A stretch of DNA of 64,000 bases from a bacterium (GCA_040755755.1 JBFLZW010000018.1:62001-126000); one strand, 5' to 3'. Counted from the first letter of the stretch, positions 49,329 to 59,915 are shown. Notes: a model not told the origin generated them from the letters alone. Translations and numbers: made by a program.

Positions 49329-50618
49329 TTAAAACGTGTAGCCAATGCTTATGGCCAGAGAATGGGCATAGCCATTTTTAAAAGTGATGGCATGTGAGCG
49401 GTCAACGGGATCACCTTCAACAACCACAATTCCCTTCCTGTCCCTCGAAAGCACAGAGGTATACGCAATATCCATGGTCCACTTGATCCAATGGAAGCCG
49501 GTTCCCAGGCTGAACATGGCAAGGTCATTATTCGGGACCATATAATCCAGGTGGTGCTCATCGATCGGTGATTCGTCAAACACGGAGCCTGCCCGCAGAT
49601 CCAGCCAGTCATTCACGGCATACTCCAGGCCGAGCTGATATCGCCAGGTATTGTGCCAGTCCTTGGGGATTTTCTGATGGGATGATGCCGGGTCAGCGGG
49701 ATTGGGGGGCGTGGATAGATCAATGACCAGCTTATCGAAGCTGCTCCAGCCGGTATAAATCAGAGAAAATTCAGCACTCAACTGTTCTATCGGCGATACG
49801 GCCACACCTGCGGAAATTGACGCAGGCAGCCTGATTTTACCGGATCCATTGGAGTTATGAAAAAACTTTACGGTTGGATCGAGTGGATACGGCACGCTGG
49901 AGGGGCTGTACTGAACCTCGCCTCTCAGATTCTGATTGACATTACTGCGGCAGGTCAGGCTCAAGGACAAGCGGTCGCCGGGCTGGTAATGAAGGCCAAG
50001 ATTTGCACCGAGAGCAAGGTCGTCGGCAGTTATTCGGCTGTCGATTTCTCCACCGGCAAAACCGGGATCGGCAATTTTGTTTTTTGACACTATTGCAAAG
50101 TACATGGCCTCCAAACCAATGGCAGCAGATAGTTCATCGCTGATTTTAAAGGCCCAGTCGGGATTGAGAGAATAACTTTCGATGTCAGCGCAGTAGCTGC
50201 CATACCTTCCTGCCCAGTTCGCGGGGAATCGGGTTGAGAGACCGAATCGTGAATAGAGGCCCAGGCCAAACCAGGAACGGTCATTACACTGGCAGGTGAA
50301 GTAGACGTTGGACGGGAAAAGTAATAAATCCCTGGTGTCAGTTGAGGTAGTTGTATTGCCTCTGCTGACCACTGCGGTGACTTTGGGGCTGATCATGCTC
50401 GATCCGAATGAGGCCTGGACACCTTCCAGGCGGGTGATTCCAGCCGGGTTAAATGCCAGTGCGCAAGGATCGTCAGCTCTGGCTATGGCCGCCCCGCCAA
50501 GGGCGCTGCCCCGCGCCCCCCACTCGTACAGGGCAAAACCGGCGGACCAGACCAGGCTGCAGTCGCCAAGCATGGCAAATAACAGTGCACATAAACAAAT
50601 GAATAGGATTTTTTTCAT
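49329..50618 (-). CDS. OMPP1/FadL/TodX-family outer-membrane transport protein
   Basis: 429 aa. A signal peptide (FICLCALLFAMLGDCSLVWS-A) is followed by the family N-terminal hatch motif FALYEWGARGSALGGAAIAR and DDPCALAFNPAGITRL (the NPA segment). Beta strands alternate through the rest to a terminal aromatic residue (LAISIGYTF), the outer-membrane sorting signal. It imports long-chain fatty acids or hydrophobic compounds such as aromatic hydrocarbons. It stands alone, with GGGGGAGG before the ATG. Confidence 0.9.
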   Translation of the reverse strand: MKKILFICLCALLFAMLGDCSLVWSAGFALYEWGARGSALGGAAIARADDPCALAFNPAGITRLEGVQASFGSSMISPKVTAVVSRGNTTTSTDTRDLLLFPSNVYFTCQCNDRSWFGLGLYSRFGLSTRFPANWAGRYGSYCADIESYSLNPDWAFKISDELSAAIGLEAMYFAIVSKNKIADPGFAGGEIDSRITADDLALGANLGLHYQPGDRLSLSLTCRSNVNQNLRGEVQYSPSSVPYPLDPTVKFFHNSNGSGKIRLPASISAGVAVSPIEQLSAEFSLIYTGWSSFDKLVIDLSTPPNPADPASSHQKIPKDWHNTWRYQLGLEYAVNDWLDLRAGSVFDESPIDEHHLDYMVPNNDLAMFSLGTGFHWIKWTMDIAYTSVLSRDRKGIVVVEGDPVDRSHAITFKNGYAHSLAISIGYTF

Positions 50619-50886
50619 ACCATCCTCCCCCTTGAGAGTTCCTTCGGTATTTTGGGCTGGTTGTGATGAGCTTGGCAGTGATAAATATTTATATTTTTGG
50701 TCTTAAATATAAAGATCAATTTCAAATAGTATTTATCATATAAATTTTATCCTGCTTTAAAATTTGAACAAAATATAAGATTATGGTATTATACTATAAG
50801 AAGGGGTAAGCGATACCGAAGGAACCATATTTTACTCAGTAAATTTACCAGCTCTCTCCCCTGCTGAACGGCGAAGGGGCTCGATC

Positions 50887-53121
50887 ATGAGTTTTTTGAC
50901 GGTTGTCAATATTTTGAGTTTTGTTGTTCACTCGTTCCTGGCTATTTTCGTATTGGTAAAAAGCCCCAGGTCTCCACTGAACAGGGTAGGGTCAGCTCTC
51001 ATCGGCTGTTTTGCCATCTGGAGCCTTGGAGCCATGTTCATGTGTAACCACTTTATTCCCAGGGACATGGCTATGAGATTTGTTAACATAATCTTCGTTG
51101 GGGCTGCAGGATTTATGGGCCTTACCGTCTGGTTTCATCTTATCTTTACTGATAAGAAAGCCATACTGAAAAATAAAATATTCTCTGTGATTAATTTCTC
51201 CTTACCCCTGTTTTTCATTTATCTGCAGTGGAAGGATCAGGCAATTGCAGAGGACGTATTGAAGGAAAGTTATGGATGGACGCTGGTCTGGTCGAATTCA
51301 ATCTGGACATATGCCTATGATCTTTATTTCATTTCCACCATTATGGCGGCACTTTACCTGCTTTTCCGTTTTCGGAGAGAAACGAAATCGCCAATTAAGA
51401 AAAAACATACCCTTGTTCTCATGACAGCCACCGGCATTGCATTCATGTTTGGAACGATAACCGATGTCATTCTTCCACAATTACATATTCATGTCATCCC
51501 GGTGTCGGGGAACGTCATTGCCCTGATATGGATAGCCGGACTGGTCTACGCAATCGCCAAGTACAAACTTTTTACGGTTTCCCTGGCCACGGCAGCCGAA
51601 AACATCATTTCCACCATGAGTGACTGCCTCATTCTTCTGGACACCGGGGGAAGGATACAACTTGCCAATGAGGCCTGTTTCGATACGCTGGGATATACGG
51701 AAAATCAGCTCAAGGAGCAGCCATTGACTATCCTTCTCCCCCCTGAACAGGTGGAGAACCATCAGCTCAGGGAAATAATGAGCGGAAAGGAACTCAGGAA
51801 CTTCTACCTTACTCTCAGAGACAAAAACGGGGTGCAGGTCCCGGCCAGTCTCTCGACTTCGGTCCTGCACGACAAGGAGGGGAATACAGCCGGAATTGTC
51901 TGGATCGCCCGTGACATGACCGAGCGCTGGCGGGCGGAGGAGGAGAAAGCCAGGATCCAGACACAACTGCTTCAATCACAAAAGATGGAAGCCATCGGTA
52001 TCCTGGCCGCAGGTGTGGCCCATGATTTCAATAACCTGCTGACCACCATTCAGGGCTATACCACCCTGGCCATGATGAATATATCCGATGAGGACCCTGC
52101 GTCCATGGACCTTAACCAGGTAAGAGAAGCGGCTGGCAGGGCGGCGAACCTTACCCGCCAGTTGCTCCTTTTCAGCCGCAAGCAGCCGATGGAGCATACG
52201 TTCGTCGATCTGAACGATCTGATAGATAACCTGCTCAAGATGCTCTACCGCCTCATTGGTGAGGATATTACCATTGCTACTGAGCTGGAGCCCCATATCT
52301 GGCCGATTCTGGCCGATGAGGGAACAATCGAGCAGGTAATTATGAATCTGGCGGTCAATGCCAGAGATGCCATGCCAAAGGGGGGCAGGCTTACCATCAA
52401 GACGGAAAACGTAATCCTGGATGAAAAGGATTCTGAAAATATTCCTGAAGCCCGGCCCGGCCAGTTTGTCTGTCTCCAGATTGCGGATACCGGATGCGGT
52501 ATGGATGAGAGGACCGCCGAGCGGATATTTGAACCCTTTTTCACCACCAAAGAGATCGGAAGAGGAACCGGTCTTGGCCTTTCGGTAGTCTACGGCATTG
52601 TCAAACAGCATGAAGGGTGGATTAACATTTACAGCAGGTTGGGAGAAGGATCGGTATTTAAGGTGTACCTGCCGGTCCTTCTCTCTCAGGCATACTGGAA
52701 GGGAGAAGAGGTTATTCCGCTTCAGGATCTTCAGGGCAGGGGTGAGCGGATTTTAGTCGTGGAGGATGAAGAGGGGGTTCGTAAATCGACCGTCAGGGTG
52801 CTGCAAAAAAACAACTATACGGTAAATGAGGCTTCAAGCGGGCGGGAAGCCCTGGATATCTGTGAGCGGGCACAAGGAAAGTTCGCTCTGGTGTTAAGCG
52901 ATGTAGTGCTCCCCGACCAGAGCGGTCTCGAACTGGTCAACCGGCTTCTTGCGCGCCAGCCTGACCTCAAGGTTCTCATGACCAGCGGCTATACTGACCA
53001 GAAGTCACTGTGGCCTGCCATCCAGCAGAGAGGATTCCGGTTTCTCCAGAAGCCCTATTCCCTGTCTGACCTGCTTCGGAATTTGCGGGAGATAATAGAG
53101 GGAGATAAAGTGAAGGTTTAA
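50887..53121 (+). CDS. hybrid histidine kinase: 7TM sensor, PAS, HisKA, HATPase, receiver
   Basis: 744 aa. Residues ~1-225 contain about seven hydrophobic helices of the histidine-kinase N-terminal 7TM type ([32 protein letters not shown]). A PAS domain (~235-350, [38 protein letters not shown]) precedes HisKA with phospho-acceptor H379 in [12 protein letters not shown]. The ATPase domain has [24 protein letters not shown] and [15 protein letters not shown]. The C-terminal receiver (~620-744) has the acidic pair VVEDEEG and D672 in [11 protein letters not shown]. No separate output regulator is encoded beside it, so it probably signals to a distant partner. The upstream 270 bp are AT-rich promoter DNA. 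Confidence 0.92.
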   Translation: MSFLTVVNILSFVVHSFLAIFVLVKSPRSPLNRVGSALIGCFAIWSLGAMFMCNHFIPRDMAMRFVNIIFVGAAGFMGLTVWFHLIFTDKKAILKNKIFSVINFSLPLFFIYLQWKDQAIAEDVLKESYGWTLVWSNSIWTYAYDLYFISTIMAALYLLFRFRRETKSPIKKKHTLVLMTATGIAFMFGTITDVILPQLHIHVIPVSGNVIALIWIAGLVYAIAKYKLFTVSLATAAENIISTMSDCLILLDTGGRIQLANEACFDTLGYTENQLKEQPLTILLPPEQVENHQLREIMSGKELRNFYLTLRDKNGVQVPASLSTSVLHDKEGNTAGIVWIARDMTERWRAEEEKARIQTQLLQSQKMEAIGILAAGVAHDFNNLLTTIQGYTTLAMMNISDEDPASMDLNQVREAAGRAANLTRQLLLFSRKQPMEHTFVDLNDLIDNLLKMLYRLIGEDITIATELEPHIWPILADEGTIEQVIMNLAVNARDAMPKGGRLTIKTENVILDEKDSENIPEARPGQFVCLQIADTGCGMDERTAERIFEPFFTTKEIGRGTGLGLSVVYGIVKQHEGWINIYSRLGEGSVFKVYLPVLLSQAYWKGEEVIPLQDLQGRGERILVVEDEEGVRKSTVRVLQKNNYTVNEASSGREALDICERAQGKFALVLSDVVLPDQSGLELVNRLLARQPDLKVLMTSGYTDQKSLWPAIQQRGFRFLQKPYSLSDLLRNLREIIEGDKVKV

Positions 53122-53320
53122 ATTCCCCAAAACCCGGCCTTTTACAATTGCACTCTTCAGTTATCCCCAAAATCATGATACTATTACCTGTGGTGGGAAG
53201 GAGACAGCCCTCCAGGCTGTGGCTGTTCCCTGCCCCATTATTCAATCACTGCCTGCATACCTGATATACCCATACAGGTACAGCACATACAGATACTACC
53301 TATACAAAAGGGGGATACTT

Positions 53321-54235
53321 ATGAGTCTTTTGGTTGTGGGGTCTGTTGCCCTGGATACGATTGAGACGCCGTTTGGGAAAACGCAGGAAGCCCTGGGAGG
53401 CTCAGCCATTTATTTTTCCTGTGCTGCCAGCTACTTCACCGATGTATCCCTGGTGGCTGTTGTCGGCGAGGATTTCCCCGCGGAGCATGTCGATCTGCTG
53501 GAAAAGCGGGGGATAGACACTTCCGGGCTGATCAAATCCAGCGGGAATACCTTTCGCTGGATTGGAAAATACGGGTTTGACCTCAATGAGGCTGAGACGA
53601 TCAATACCCACCTCAACGTATTCGAGCAATTTCAACCGACCCTGACCGACCGGCATAAGGAAAAGGAGTTTATCTTTTTGGCCAACATCGATCCGGATCT
53701 GCAAAAATCGGTATTGCGCCAGGTCGAGCGGCCCAGGTTTGCAGCCTCGGACACCATGAATTTCTGGATCGAGCGGAAAAACGACTCCTTGAAATCTCTC
53801 CTTCAGAGCATTGATGTCCTGGTCATCAACGAGGGAGAGGCCCGGCAGCTTGCCGGGGAAGCCAATATTTTCAAGGCAGCGCGCGCGATCCTTTCTTTTG
53901 GGCCAAAGTCCCTGATTATCAAACGGGGAGAATATGGCTCCCTGACCTTTCACAATCATTCCATTTTCGCTGCACCAGCCTATCCTCTGGAAACGGTCTT
54001 TGACCCGACCGGGGCCGGTGACAGCTTTGCCGGAGGGCTGATGGGCTTTCTGGCCAAAACCAGGAACTTTGATACAGACAACATCAAGCGGGCGGTGATC
54101 TTTGGCAGTGTCATGGCTTCCTTTGCCGTGGAAACATTCAGCCTGGAGCGACTGGCTAACCTCGATGAGGGGGAAATTTTCCAGCGGTACCGGAAACTGC
54201 GGGAGATCACCAATTTTGAGGATTTTGAGGATTAA
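53321..54235 (+). CDS. PfkB-family (ribokinase-like) sugar/nucleoside kinase
   Basis: 304 aa from ATG 53321 (AAAGGGGG upstream); the longer frame to 53219 has no start signal. VVGSVALDTIETPFGK opens the fold, LGGSAIYFSCAASYFTDVSL is the first PfkB region, VLVINEGEARQLAGE and SLIIKRGEYGSLTF follow, and DPTGAGDSFAGGLMGF is the C-terminal signature with the catalytic Asp. The substrate cannot be fixed from sequence; ribose, adenosine and related substrates are possible. Its stop and the next gene's ATG share one base, so the two are co-translated. Confidence 0.9.
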   Translation: MSLLVVGSVALDTIETPFGKTQEALGGSAIYFSCAASYFTDVSLVAVVGEDFPAEHVDLLEKRGIDTSGLIKSSGNTFRWIGKYGFDLNEAETINTHLNVFEQFQPTLTDRHKEKEFIFLANIDPDLQKSVLRQVERPRFAASDTMNFWIERKNDSLKSLLQSIDVLVINEGEARQLAGEANIFKAARAILSFGPKSLIIKRGEYGSLTFHNHSIFAAPAYPLETVFDPTGAGDSFAGGLMGFLAKTRNFDTDNIKRAVIFGSVMASFAVETFSLERLANLDEGEIFQRYRKLREITNFEDFED

Positions 54236-56862
54236 TGCAGGTTATCACAAGCCATATCAACTCTGATTTCGATTCTCTGGCATCCATGATTGCCGCCAAA
54301 AAGCTCTATCCTGAAGCCAGGCTGGTTTTTGCGGGAGCTGTGGAGATGAATCTTCGCCTCTTCCTGAAAATGCCTGCCTGGCGGATCCCTCACCTGAAAA
54401 TCCGGGATATCCGCCTGGAGGAGATCGACCATCTCATTCTGGTCGATACCAGGCTGCCTGACCGGATCGGAGACTTTGCCAGGATTCTGGGCCGCCCTGG
54501 TTTGAAAATCCACATCTACGATCATCACCCCGGCCAGGCGGGAGATATCCGGGGAGAAGTGGAGGTGGTCAAAGCCTATGGTTCAACTACGACCATATTC
54601 GTGGAAATATTCCGCAAGCGGGATATCAGGATTTCTCCCAGGGAGGCGACTCTGATGGCCCTTGGCATCTATGAGGACACCGGATTTTTGACCTTTACCT
54701 CTACCACCCCGGAGGATCTTCAGGCCGCCGCTTACCTGCGCTCCTGCGGTGCAGACCTGACCATGATATCCGATCTGATCAATCGCGACCTTACCCAGGA
54801 GCAGATATCCCTCCTCAATCTCCTCCTCCAGTCGATGGAAAGATACATGATCAACGGGACCGAAGTGGTCATTGCCTCTGCTTCCATAGAGCGCTACATC
54901 GGCGATGTAGCTATTCTGGCTCATAAGATCCGTGACCTTGAGAATGTGGATGCCCTGTTTGTCCTGGTCCAGATGGATAACCGGGTTCATATGGTGGCCA
55001 GAAGCAGGATTGCCGGGGTGGATGTCGGTGACATTGCCCATGCCTTCGGAGGCGGCGGGCATCACTATGCTGCTTCGGCAACCATCCGGGACAAGCCCCT
55101 GGTTCAGGTCAGGGAAACCCTCATCGGCCTGCTCCGCCAGCGGACCAAACCAGCCATCACTGCCCGCGATATCATGAGCTCGCCGGTCAAAACCGTTGCT
55201 GAAACCTCTACTGTTCAGCAGGGAAAGCAGGCTTTCGATCGATACAGTGTCGGCACTCTTCCGGTCGTGGACCAGGAGGGAAAGCTGGTCGGCCTCATCA
55301 GTGACCAGACCATTGGCAAGGCCACCAGGCATGGCATGGAAAAGTCGATGATCAGGGATTTCATGCAAACCGATTTTCTTACGGTCAGCGAGGAAACAGG
55401 GATCGATCAGATCCGCGAGTATATGGTCGAGGGCAATCAGCGGTTTATTCCGGTCCTGCACAATGGACATCTGGTCGGCGCCATTACCAAGAGCGATCTT
55501 CTGCGGGCCATGCACGATCACCTGCTGCATCTGGCCACGATCGGCCACCGGCTTCATTCTGCCGGAGAGGTTCATCCCAGGAATTTAAGCCGTCTTCTGA
55601 AGGAGCAGCTCCCTGCGCACATCCTGTCGATCCTGCAGACTGCCGGCCAGGCTGCCGATGAGCTCGGTGTTTCGGCCTATGTGGTCGGAGGGTTCGTCCG
55701 GGACCTGCTTTTGCGGGTCAGCAACTTCGACATCGACCTGGTGATCAAGGGAAACGGGATCCTCTTTGCCGAGTATCTGGCCAACATGGTTCATGGCAGG
55801 CTGAGAGCCCATCAGCGGTTTGGAACTGCGGTGGTGGTTTTCCCGAACGGATTTAAAATCGATGTGGCCACGGCCAGAATCGAATATTACGAGCGTCCGG
55901 TAGCCCTGCCCCGGGTTGAGCTCAGTTCTCTCAAGCATGATCTTTACCGCCGGGATTTCACTGTCAACACCCTGGCTCTTCAATTGAACCGTCAAAAATT
56001 CGGCTACCTGATCGATTTTTTCGGCGGGCAGAAAGACCTGAAGGATAAAAAAATCCAGGTACTGCACGGCCTCAGCTTTATCGAGGACCCGACCAGGATC
56101 TTCCGGGCCATCCGGTTCGAGCAGCGGTACGGATTCAGAATAGGGAAAAATACCCTGGGGCTGTTGAATTACACCGTCAAACGAGGGCTTCTGACCAGGT
56201 TGAAGGGATACCGGCTGTTTACCGAGCTTTCCCTCATTCTTCAGGAGGAGGAACCCCTGCGGGCTGTCACCAGGATGGGAGAGCTGGACCTTTTGAAATT
56301 TATCCATCCCCGCATTCATGTCGATGAGCAGCTCTACCGGATCTTTCATGAAATCAAGAAGGTCATGGACTGGTACCAGCTCCTCTACCTCGAGCCTCCG
56401 GTAAAAACGTGGCTTTTGTACTTTGTCGGTCTGGCTGATCAGTTATCCGTGGAGGAATTTATTGCCCTGTGCCGAAAAATCGAGATAAGCCAGAAATATT
56501 ATCCGATTCTCCTGCAAATCAAGATCAAACACCAGACCATAGTGAAAAACCTTCTTGCTCTTTCCCATCCCAGGCCGAGTCAGATTTACCGGACCTTAAG
56601 CCCGTTTGCTCTTGAGCCGCTTCTCTATGCCATGGCCAGGAGCCCTGTCGAGGAGGTGAAAAAAAGGATTTCTTCTTACCTGACGAGCCTGCGGGCAACC
56701 AAAGTGCTCCTGACCGGCAAGGACCTTCAATCCCTGGGTTATCAGCCAGGTCCGGTTTATAAGAAAATCCTGGATAGTCTGCTTCAGGCAAGACTGGATG
56801 GAGAGATCGAAACCCGACAGGATGAAATAAATTATGTGAAGCAACGATTTTCGACTGAGTAG
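54235..56862 (+). CDS. DHH phosphoesterase - CBS pair - tRNA nucleotidyltransferase/poly(A) polymerase fusion
   Basis: 875 aa. DHH/DHHA1 part (1-~305): NSDFDS (9-14), VDTRLPD, YDHHPG (~97) and GGGGHHYAAS, the nanoRNase/RecJ-like motifs. Two CBS repeats (~310-435): ARDIMSSPVKTV, LPVVDQEGKLVGLIS, MQTDFLTVSE, VLHNGHLVGAITKSD. Class II nucleotidyltransferase part (~480-875): VVGGFVRDLLLRVSNFDIDL, with the DxD metal ligands, then LYRRDFTVNTLAL and DPTRIFRAIRFEQRYGF. This fused architecture is known in deltaproteobacteria and other anaerobes, where the NTase part is a CC- or A-adding enzyme or poly(A) polymerase. It probably combines tRNA/RNA 3'-end addition with short-RNA degradation, with nucleotide sensing through CBS. 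Confidence 0.9.
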   Translation: MQVITSHINSDFDSLASMIAAKKLYPEARLVFAGAVEMNLRLFLKMPAWRIPHLKIRDIRLEEIDHLILVDTRLPDRIGDFARILGRPGLKIHIYDHHPGQAGDIRGEVEVVKAYGSTTTIFVEIFRKRDIRISPREATLMALGIYEDTGFLTFTSTTPEDLQAAAYLRSCGADLTMISDLINRDLTQEQISLLNLLLQSMERYMINGTEVVIASASIERYIGDVAILAHKIRDLENVDALFVLVQMDNRVHMVARSRIAGVDVGDIAHAFGGGGHHYAASATIRDKPLVQVRETLIGLLRQRTKPAITARDIMSSPVKTVAETSTVQQGKQAFDRYSVGTLPVVDQEGKLVGLISDQTIGKATRHGMEKSMIRDFMQTDFLTVSEETGIDQIREYMVEGNQRFIPVLHNGHLVGAITKSDLLRAMHDHLLHLATIGHRLHSAGEVHPRNLSRLLKEQLPAHILSILQTAGQAADELGVSAYVVGGFVRDLLLRVSNFDIDLVIKGNGILFAEYLANMVHGRLRAHQRFGTAVVVFPNGFKIDVATARIEYYERPVALPRVELSSLKHDLYRRDFTVNTLALQLNRQKFGYLIDFFGGQKDLKDKKIQVLHGLSFIEDPTRIFRAIRFEQRYGFRIGKNTLGLLNYTVKRGLLTRLKGYRLFTELSLILQEEEPLRAVTRMGELDLLKFIHPRIHVDEQLYRIFHEIKKVMDWYQLLYLEPPVKTWLLYFVGLADQLSVEEFIALCRKIEISQKYYPILLQIKIKHQTIVKNLLALSHPRPSQIYRTLSPFALEPLLYAMARSPVEEVKKRISSYLTSLRATKVLLTGKDLQSLGYQPGPVYKKILDSLLQARLDGEIETRQDEINYVKQRFSTE

Positions 56863-56950
56863 TTTCAAGTTTTATTCCCCGGTCCTGTCTGCCGGGCATA
56901 CGCCCATAAGACCGGATCACAACTATCGTCTATAGTATCAATCTGAGATT

Positions 56951-57667
56951 ATGGAAGAATATATGGAAACTGCAGCTTCTTTTATCAAGGTTATCAGTAT
57001 CTCGGCCATTCCAATCCTCATGGCCATCATGCTCCATGAAATCGGCCATGGATGGATGGCCAACCGGCTGGGAGATCCAACGGCCAAACATGCAGGACGA
57101 TTGACCCTGAATCCGATCCCTCATATCGATATCTTCGGGACGATCATCCTGCCGGTCCTTTTACTGCTTACCAATACGGGCATTGTCTTCGGCTACGCAA
57201 AACCGGTACCGATCAATCCCTATAATCTGCGGGAGCCCAGAAAAGATATGATGTGGATTGCAGGAGCAGGCCCCTTGACCAACCTGATTCTGGCCATCCT
57301 CAGTGCCATTGCGCTGCGGATGCTCGGCCTGTTCGACCCGGGGCTCCTGCACGTTCAATCGCCGCTGTTTCGCAGGTTAAATCTCGGCCATTCACTATTC
57401 TATCCCCTGGCCCTGATGTTAATGAAAAGTATTCAGATCAATATTGTTCTGGGATTATTTAACCTCATTCCTATCCCTCCGGCTGACGGCGGGAGGATCA
57501 TGACAGGATTACTGCCGCAACGGCAGGCAGAGGCCTATAGTAAAATTGAACCGTTTGGCCTGATTATTCTCTTTGCAATTATCTTCTTCGACGATCAGCT
57601 CGGGATCTTATCCAGAACGCTGTATCCCATGATCCAGTTTCTGACCCGGCTGCTCATCTGGATATGA
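56951..57667 (+). CDS. site-2 protease family (M50) membrane metalloprotease
   Basis: 238 aa. Zinc motif HEIGH (H29, E30, H33) in helix 1 (MLHEIGHGWMANRLGDPTAK) and the third ligand in NLIPIPPADGGRIM. About five hydrophobic helices. The motif GAGPLTNLILAI is the conserved NxxG-like loop. This short form without PDZ domain matches the YwhC/Rip2-like group (rhomboid-neighbour type) often placed next to scpA/scpB and trpS in bacteria. It cleaves proteins inside the membrane; the substrate is unknown. It overlaps scpA by 4 bp. Confidence 0.9.
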   Translation: MEEYMETAASFIKVISISAIPILMAIMLHEIGHGWMANRLGDPTAKHAGRLTLNPIPHIDIFGTIILPVLLLLTNTGIVFGYAKPVPINPYNLREPRKDMMWIAGAGPLTNLILAILSAIALRMLGLFDPGLLHVQSPLFRRLNLGHSLFYPLALMLMKSIQINIVLGLFNLIPIPPADGGRIMTGLLPQRQAEAYSKIEPFGLIILFAIIFFDDQLGILSRTLYPMIQFLTRLLIWI

Positions 57668-58488
57668 GATCAGGCTCAGCGATGGAAGAAGACACCTTGA
57701 ACAGGGAAAACAGGGGGGAGGAGAACAAGAACAGAAAAAATCAAGCCATAGTATCACCAGTATCATCCCAAAGCGAGTACCGGGTGGTTCTGGACATTTT
57801 CGAAGGGCCGCTGGACCTTCTGGTGCATCTCATCAAAAAGGAAAAAATCGACATTTACGATATTTCCATTACCAAAATCACTGATCAGTACCTTGCTTTT
57901 CTCGAAACCATGACTATCCTGAACCTTGATGTCACCAGCGAGTTTCTGGTCATGGCAGCTACCCTGATCTACATGAAGTCGCAGACTCTGCTGACCCCGA
58001 AAGAGCCTCATGAGGAGGAGGAACTTGAGGAACAGAAAAAAGACCTGGTTGACCGGCTGGTGGAGTACCAGCGATATAAAGAGGCTGCTGAATTCCTCTG
58101 CACCATGGCTGATGAGCACAGCAGGATTTTCTTCCGCCCTCCCCTGCCGGACCCGGAGCAGGGAGATTCGCTCTCCATCGGCGAGGCAGAGATATTCGAC
58201 CTCGTTCTGGCTTTCCGGAACATCCTCCATGCGCACCAGGCAGAAGAGCCGGTTATTCCGCTGAAGATCGACGAGATTGACGTCAAGGACAAGATACAGC
58301 AGATTCTGGTATTCCTGCGGGTATATCACCATGCACACTTTGAAGAGCTCCTCGAAGGGAGATATGAAAGGCATATCATCGTTGTCACCTTTCTCGCGCT
58401 CCTCGAAATGGCAAAAACGGGAATTATCCGCCTGCGGCAGGCAATGCCCTTCGGAAAGATATCAATATCGGTCGTTCCTTCGGAATAA
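57664..58488 (+). CDS. scpA: segregation and condensation protein A
   Basis: 274 aa. EYRVVLDIFEGPLDLLVHLI is the ScpA/kleisin start, then KEKIDIYDISITKITDQYLA, TSEFLVMAATLIYMKSQTLL and a C-terminal winged helix (VVTFLALLEMAKTGIIRLRQ). It has an extra polar ~35-residue N-terminus rich in Asn/Glu/Lys. The protein bridges SMC heads in the bacterial condensin. It overlaps the site-2 protease gene by 4 bp, a common pairing, but scpB, which usually follows, is absent here. Confidence 0.93.
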   Translation: MRSGSAMEEDTLNRENRGEENKNRKNQAIVSPVSSQSEYRVVLDIFEGPLDLLVHLIKKEKIDIYDISITKITDQYLAFLETMTILNLDVTSEFLVMAATLIYMKSQTLLTPKEPHEEEELEEQKKDLVDRLVEYQRYKEAAEFLCTMADEHSRIFFRPPLPDPEQGDSLSIGEAEIFDLVLAFRNILHAHQAEEPVIPLKIDEIDVKDKIQQILVFLRVYHHAHFEELLEGRYERHIIVVTFLALLEMAKTGIIRLRQAMPFGKISISVVPSE

Positions 58489-58748
58489 AAATTTCGCTGT
58501 ACTCTTTGAAGGGGGGAGAATCACGGGCAAACTATCAAGTATGAAATATCTTGCATGCTAAGATTTTTTTTTCATAGAGAGGGAGAAAAAAGTTATCAGT
58601 TTGAAGTTATCTATTACCAGTTTTTTCACTGACAACTGGCAACCGGCAATTGATAACCGCTGCCTGTCGCCCCGCACGGGATACGGCAAAAATATTGCAT
58701 ATTTGCAAGGAGCGGCAGTTTATTTTATGGATGGAGGCGTATTAAACT
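58489..58748. other. intergenic gap with ACTGGCAACTGG-like simple repeat
   Basis: 260 bp. ACTGACAACTGGCAACCGGC at about 58629-58648 resembles the TCAGTGGCCAGTGG repeats inside pyrK (61953 onward) on the other strand. A T9 run (about 58564-58572) follows a weak stem and could end scpA transcription. No gene seen. Confidence 0.35.
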
Positions 58749-59915
58749 ATGGAAAAGCGACGGCAAGAGTTTTTGAAAGAGATTTGGCTCAGAAAGCATC
58801 TGATCTATGCATTGTCAGGAGTAATTCTTTGTCTGGCGTTATGGTGTGGAAAAAGCACAGCCCAGTTTTTCCCCCTGCCGTTTGGCGGCCCTGTTTTCGG
58901 CGGAGCTCCTTTTGGCGCAATCGGTCCCCTGGGGTTTGGAGGCGGACTCGGATTCGCACCCGGGATTGGCCTTCCCGCTCCTTCCTTAGTAGGTGATCCT
59001 TTTGCCCTGGGCGCGGCATCAGGTTACGCCGGCTTAGGATTTGGCTGGCAGCAACCGGTTCCAATATATGGACAGCCGACATTTATGCAGCCTTCAGGCA
59101 TGTTCGGCTCAGCAGCCTTTATGCCGCTCACTCAGCCCCCTGTGGGATCACCTTATGGGGCAGGGGTATATGGACAGAGCATGCCAGGCTATGGTGCTTA
59201 TCTGCCCACGGCACCGGCAAACTATGGGCAGGGCGGGTATATGCCGCCTTATGGGACCGGCATGCCGACCACCTATGCTCAGCCGGGATATTGGCCCACC
59301 TCACCGACTACACCGGGAAACTATTTTCTCGACCCGCGATATGCCCAGAGTACTACTTATGGGCAGTCCGCCAATCCGGGCGGGTATTTTGGAGGGACAT
59401 CATATCCCTATACCAATCCCGCGCAGCCGACTACTCCCACTACGCCCACTACCCCCACCCAGCCATCGGACTCGGGCGGTGATACATCTATCCAGGATCT
59501 GCCCAACCTGAGCGCTCTGTGGCAGGGCTCATACGTTCTTTATGACCCCAACAGCACGAGCCTGGAGGTTCTGGCTGAAGGAACTGTCAACCTGGGGCTG
59601 ACACAGAAAAAGAACGATTATCAGGTCAGCGGATACATGACTGTTACCAATTGGGAAATTGTCAACGAGAAGAAAAAGGGGCGTGTTGTGGCTACTGCCA
59701 ATTATGCCGACAGCACGAAGGTCGATTTTCTCAACGTCATTGTCAGATTTTATCCTGATCTCGAGGACGACGAGACACCTACGAATGACAGCGTCCAGTA
59801 TGTTTGGGTATTCAGCGGAAATATCAAAAACAATACACTTGAGGGCAGCCTTAACATAAGCGGCGATAACTATTCAAAAGCCGGAACTATTACGCTGGCA
59901 AAAAAGCAGATCTAG
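58749..59915 (+). CDS. secreted Gly/Tyr/Pro-rich low-complexity protein with C-terminal beta domain
   Basis: 388 aa. An N-terminal hydrophobic segment (HLIYALSGVILCLALWCGKS-TAQ) is a signal peptide. Residues ~40-235 are low complexity, rich in Gly, Tyr, Pro, Phe and Ala (FGGAPFGAIGPLGFGGGLGF, YGQGGYMPPYGTGMPTTYAQ), leading to a PTTPTTPTTPTQ run. The last ~140 residues are a beta-rich globular domain (LPNLSALWQGSYVLYDPNST, DYQVSGYMTVTNWEIV, YVWVFSGNIKNNTLEGSLNI) of unknown family. Its layout resembles the protein at 1497: disordered Tyr/Gly/Pro stalk plus folded tip. It is likely surface or matrix located. GGAGG lies upstream of the ATG. The function is unknown. Confidence 0.68.
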   Translation: MEKRRQEFLKEIWLRKHLIYALSGVILCLALWCGKSTAQFFPLPFGGPVFGGAPFGAIGPLGFGGGLGFAPGIGLPAPSLVGDPFALGAASGYAGLGFGWQQPVPIYGQPTFMQPSGMFGSAAFMPLTQPPVGSPYGAGVYGQSMPGYGAYLPTAPANYGQGGYMPPYGTGMPTTYAQPGYWPTSPTTPGNYFLDPRYAQSTTYGQSANPGGYFGGTSYPYTNPAQPTTPTTPTTPTQPSDSGGDTSIQDLPNLSALWQGSYVLYDPNSTSLEVLAEGTVNLGLTQKKNDYQVSGYMTVTNWEIVNEKKKGRVVATANYADSTKVDFLNVIVRFYPDLEDDETPTNDSVQYVWVFSGNIKNNTLEGSLNISGDNYSKAGTITLAKKQI

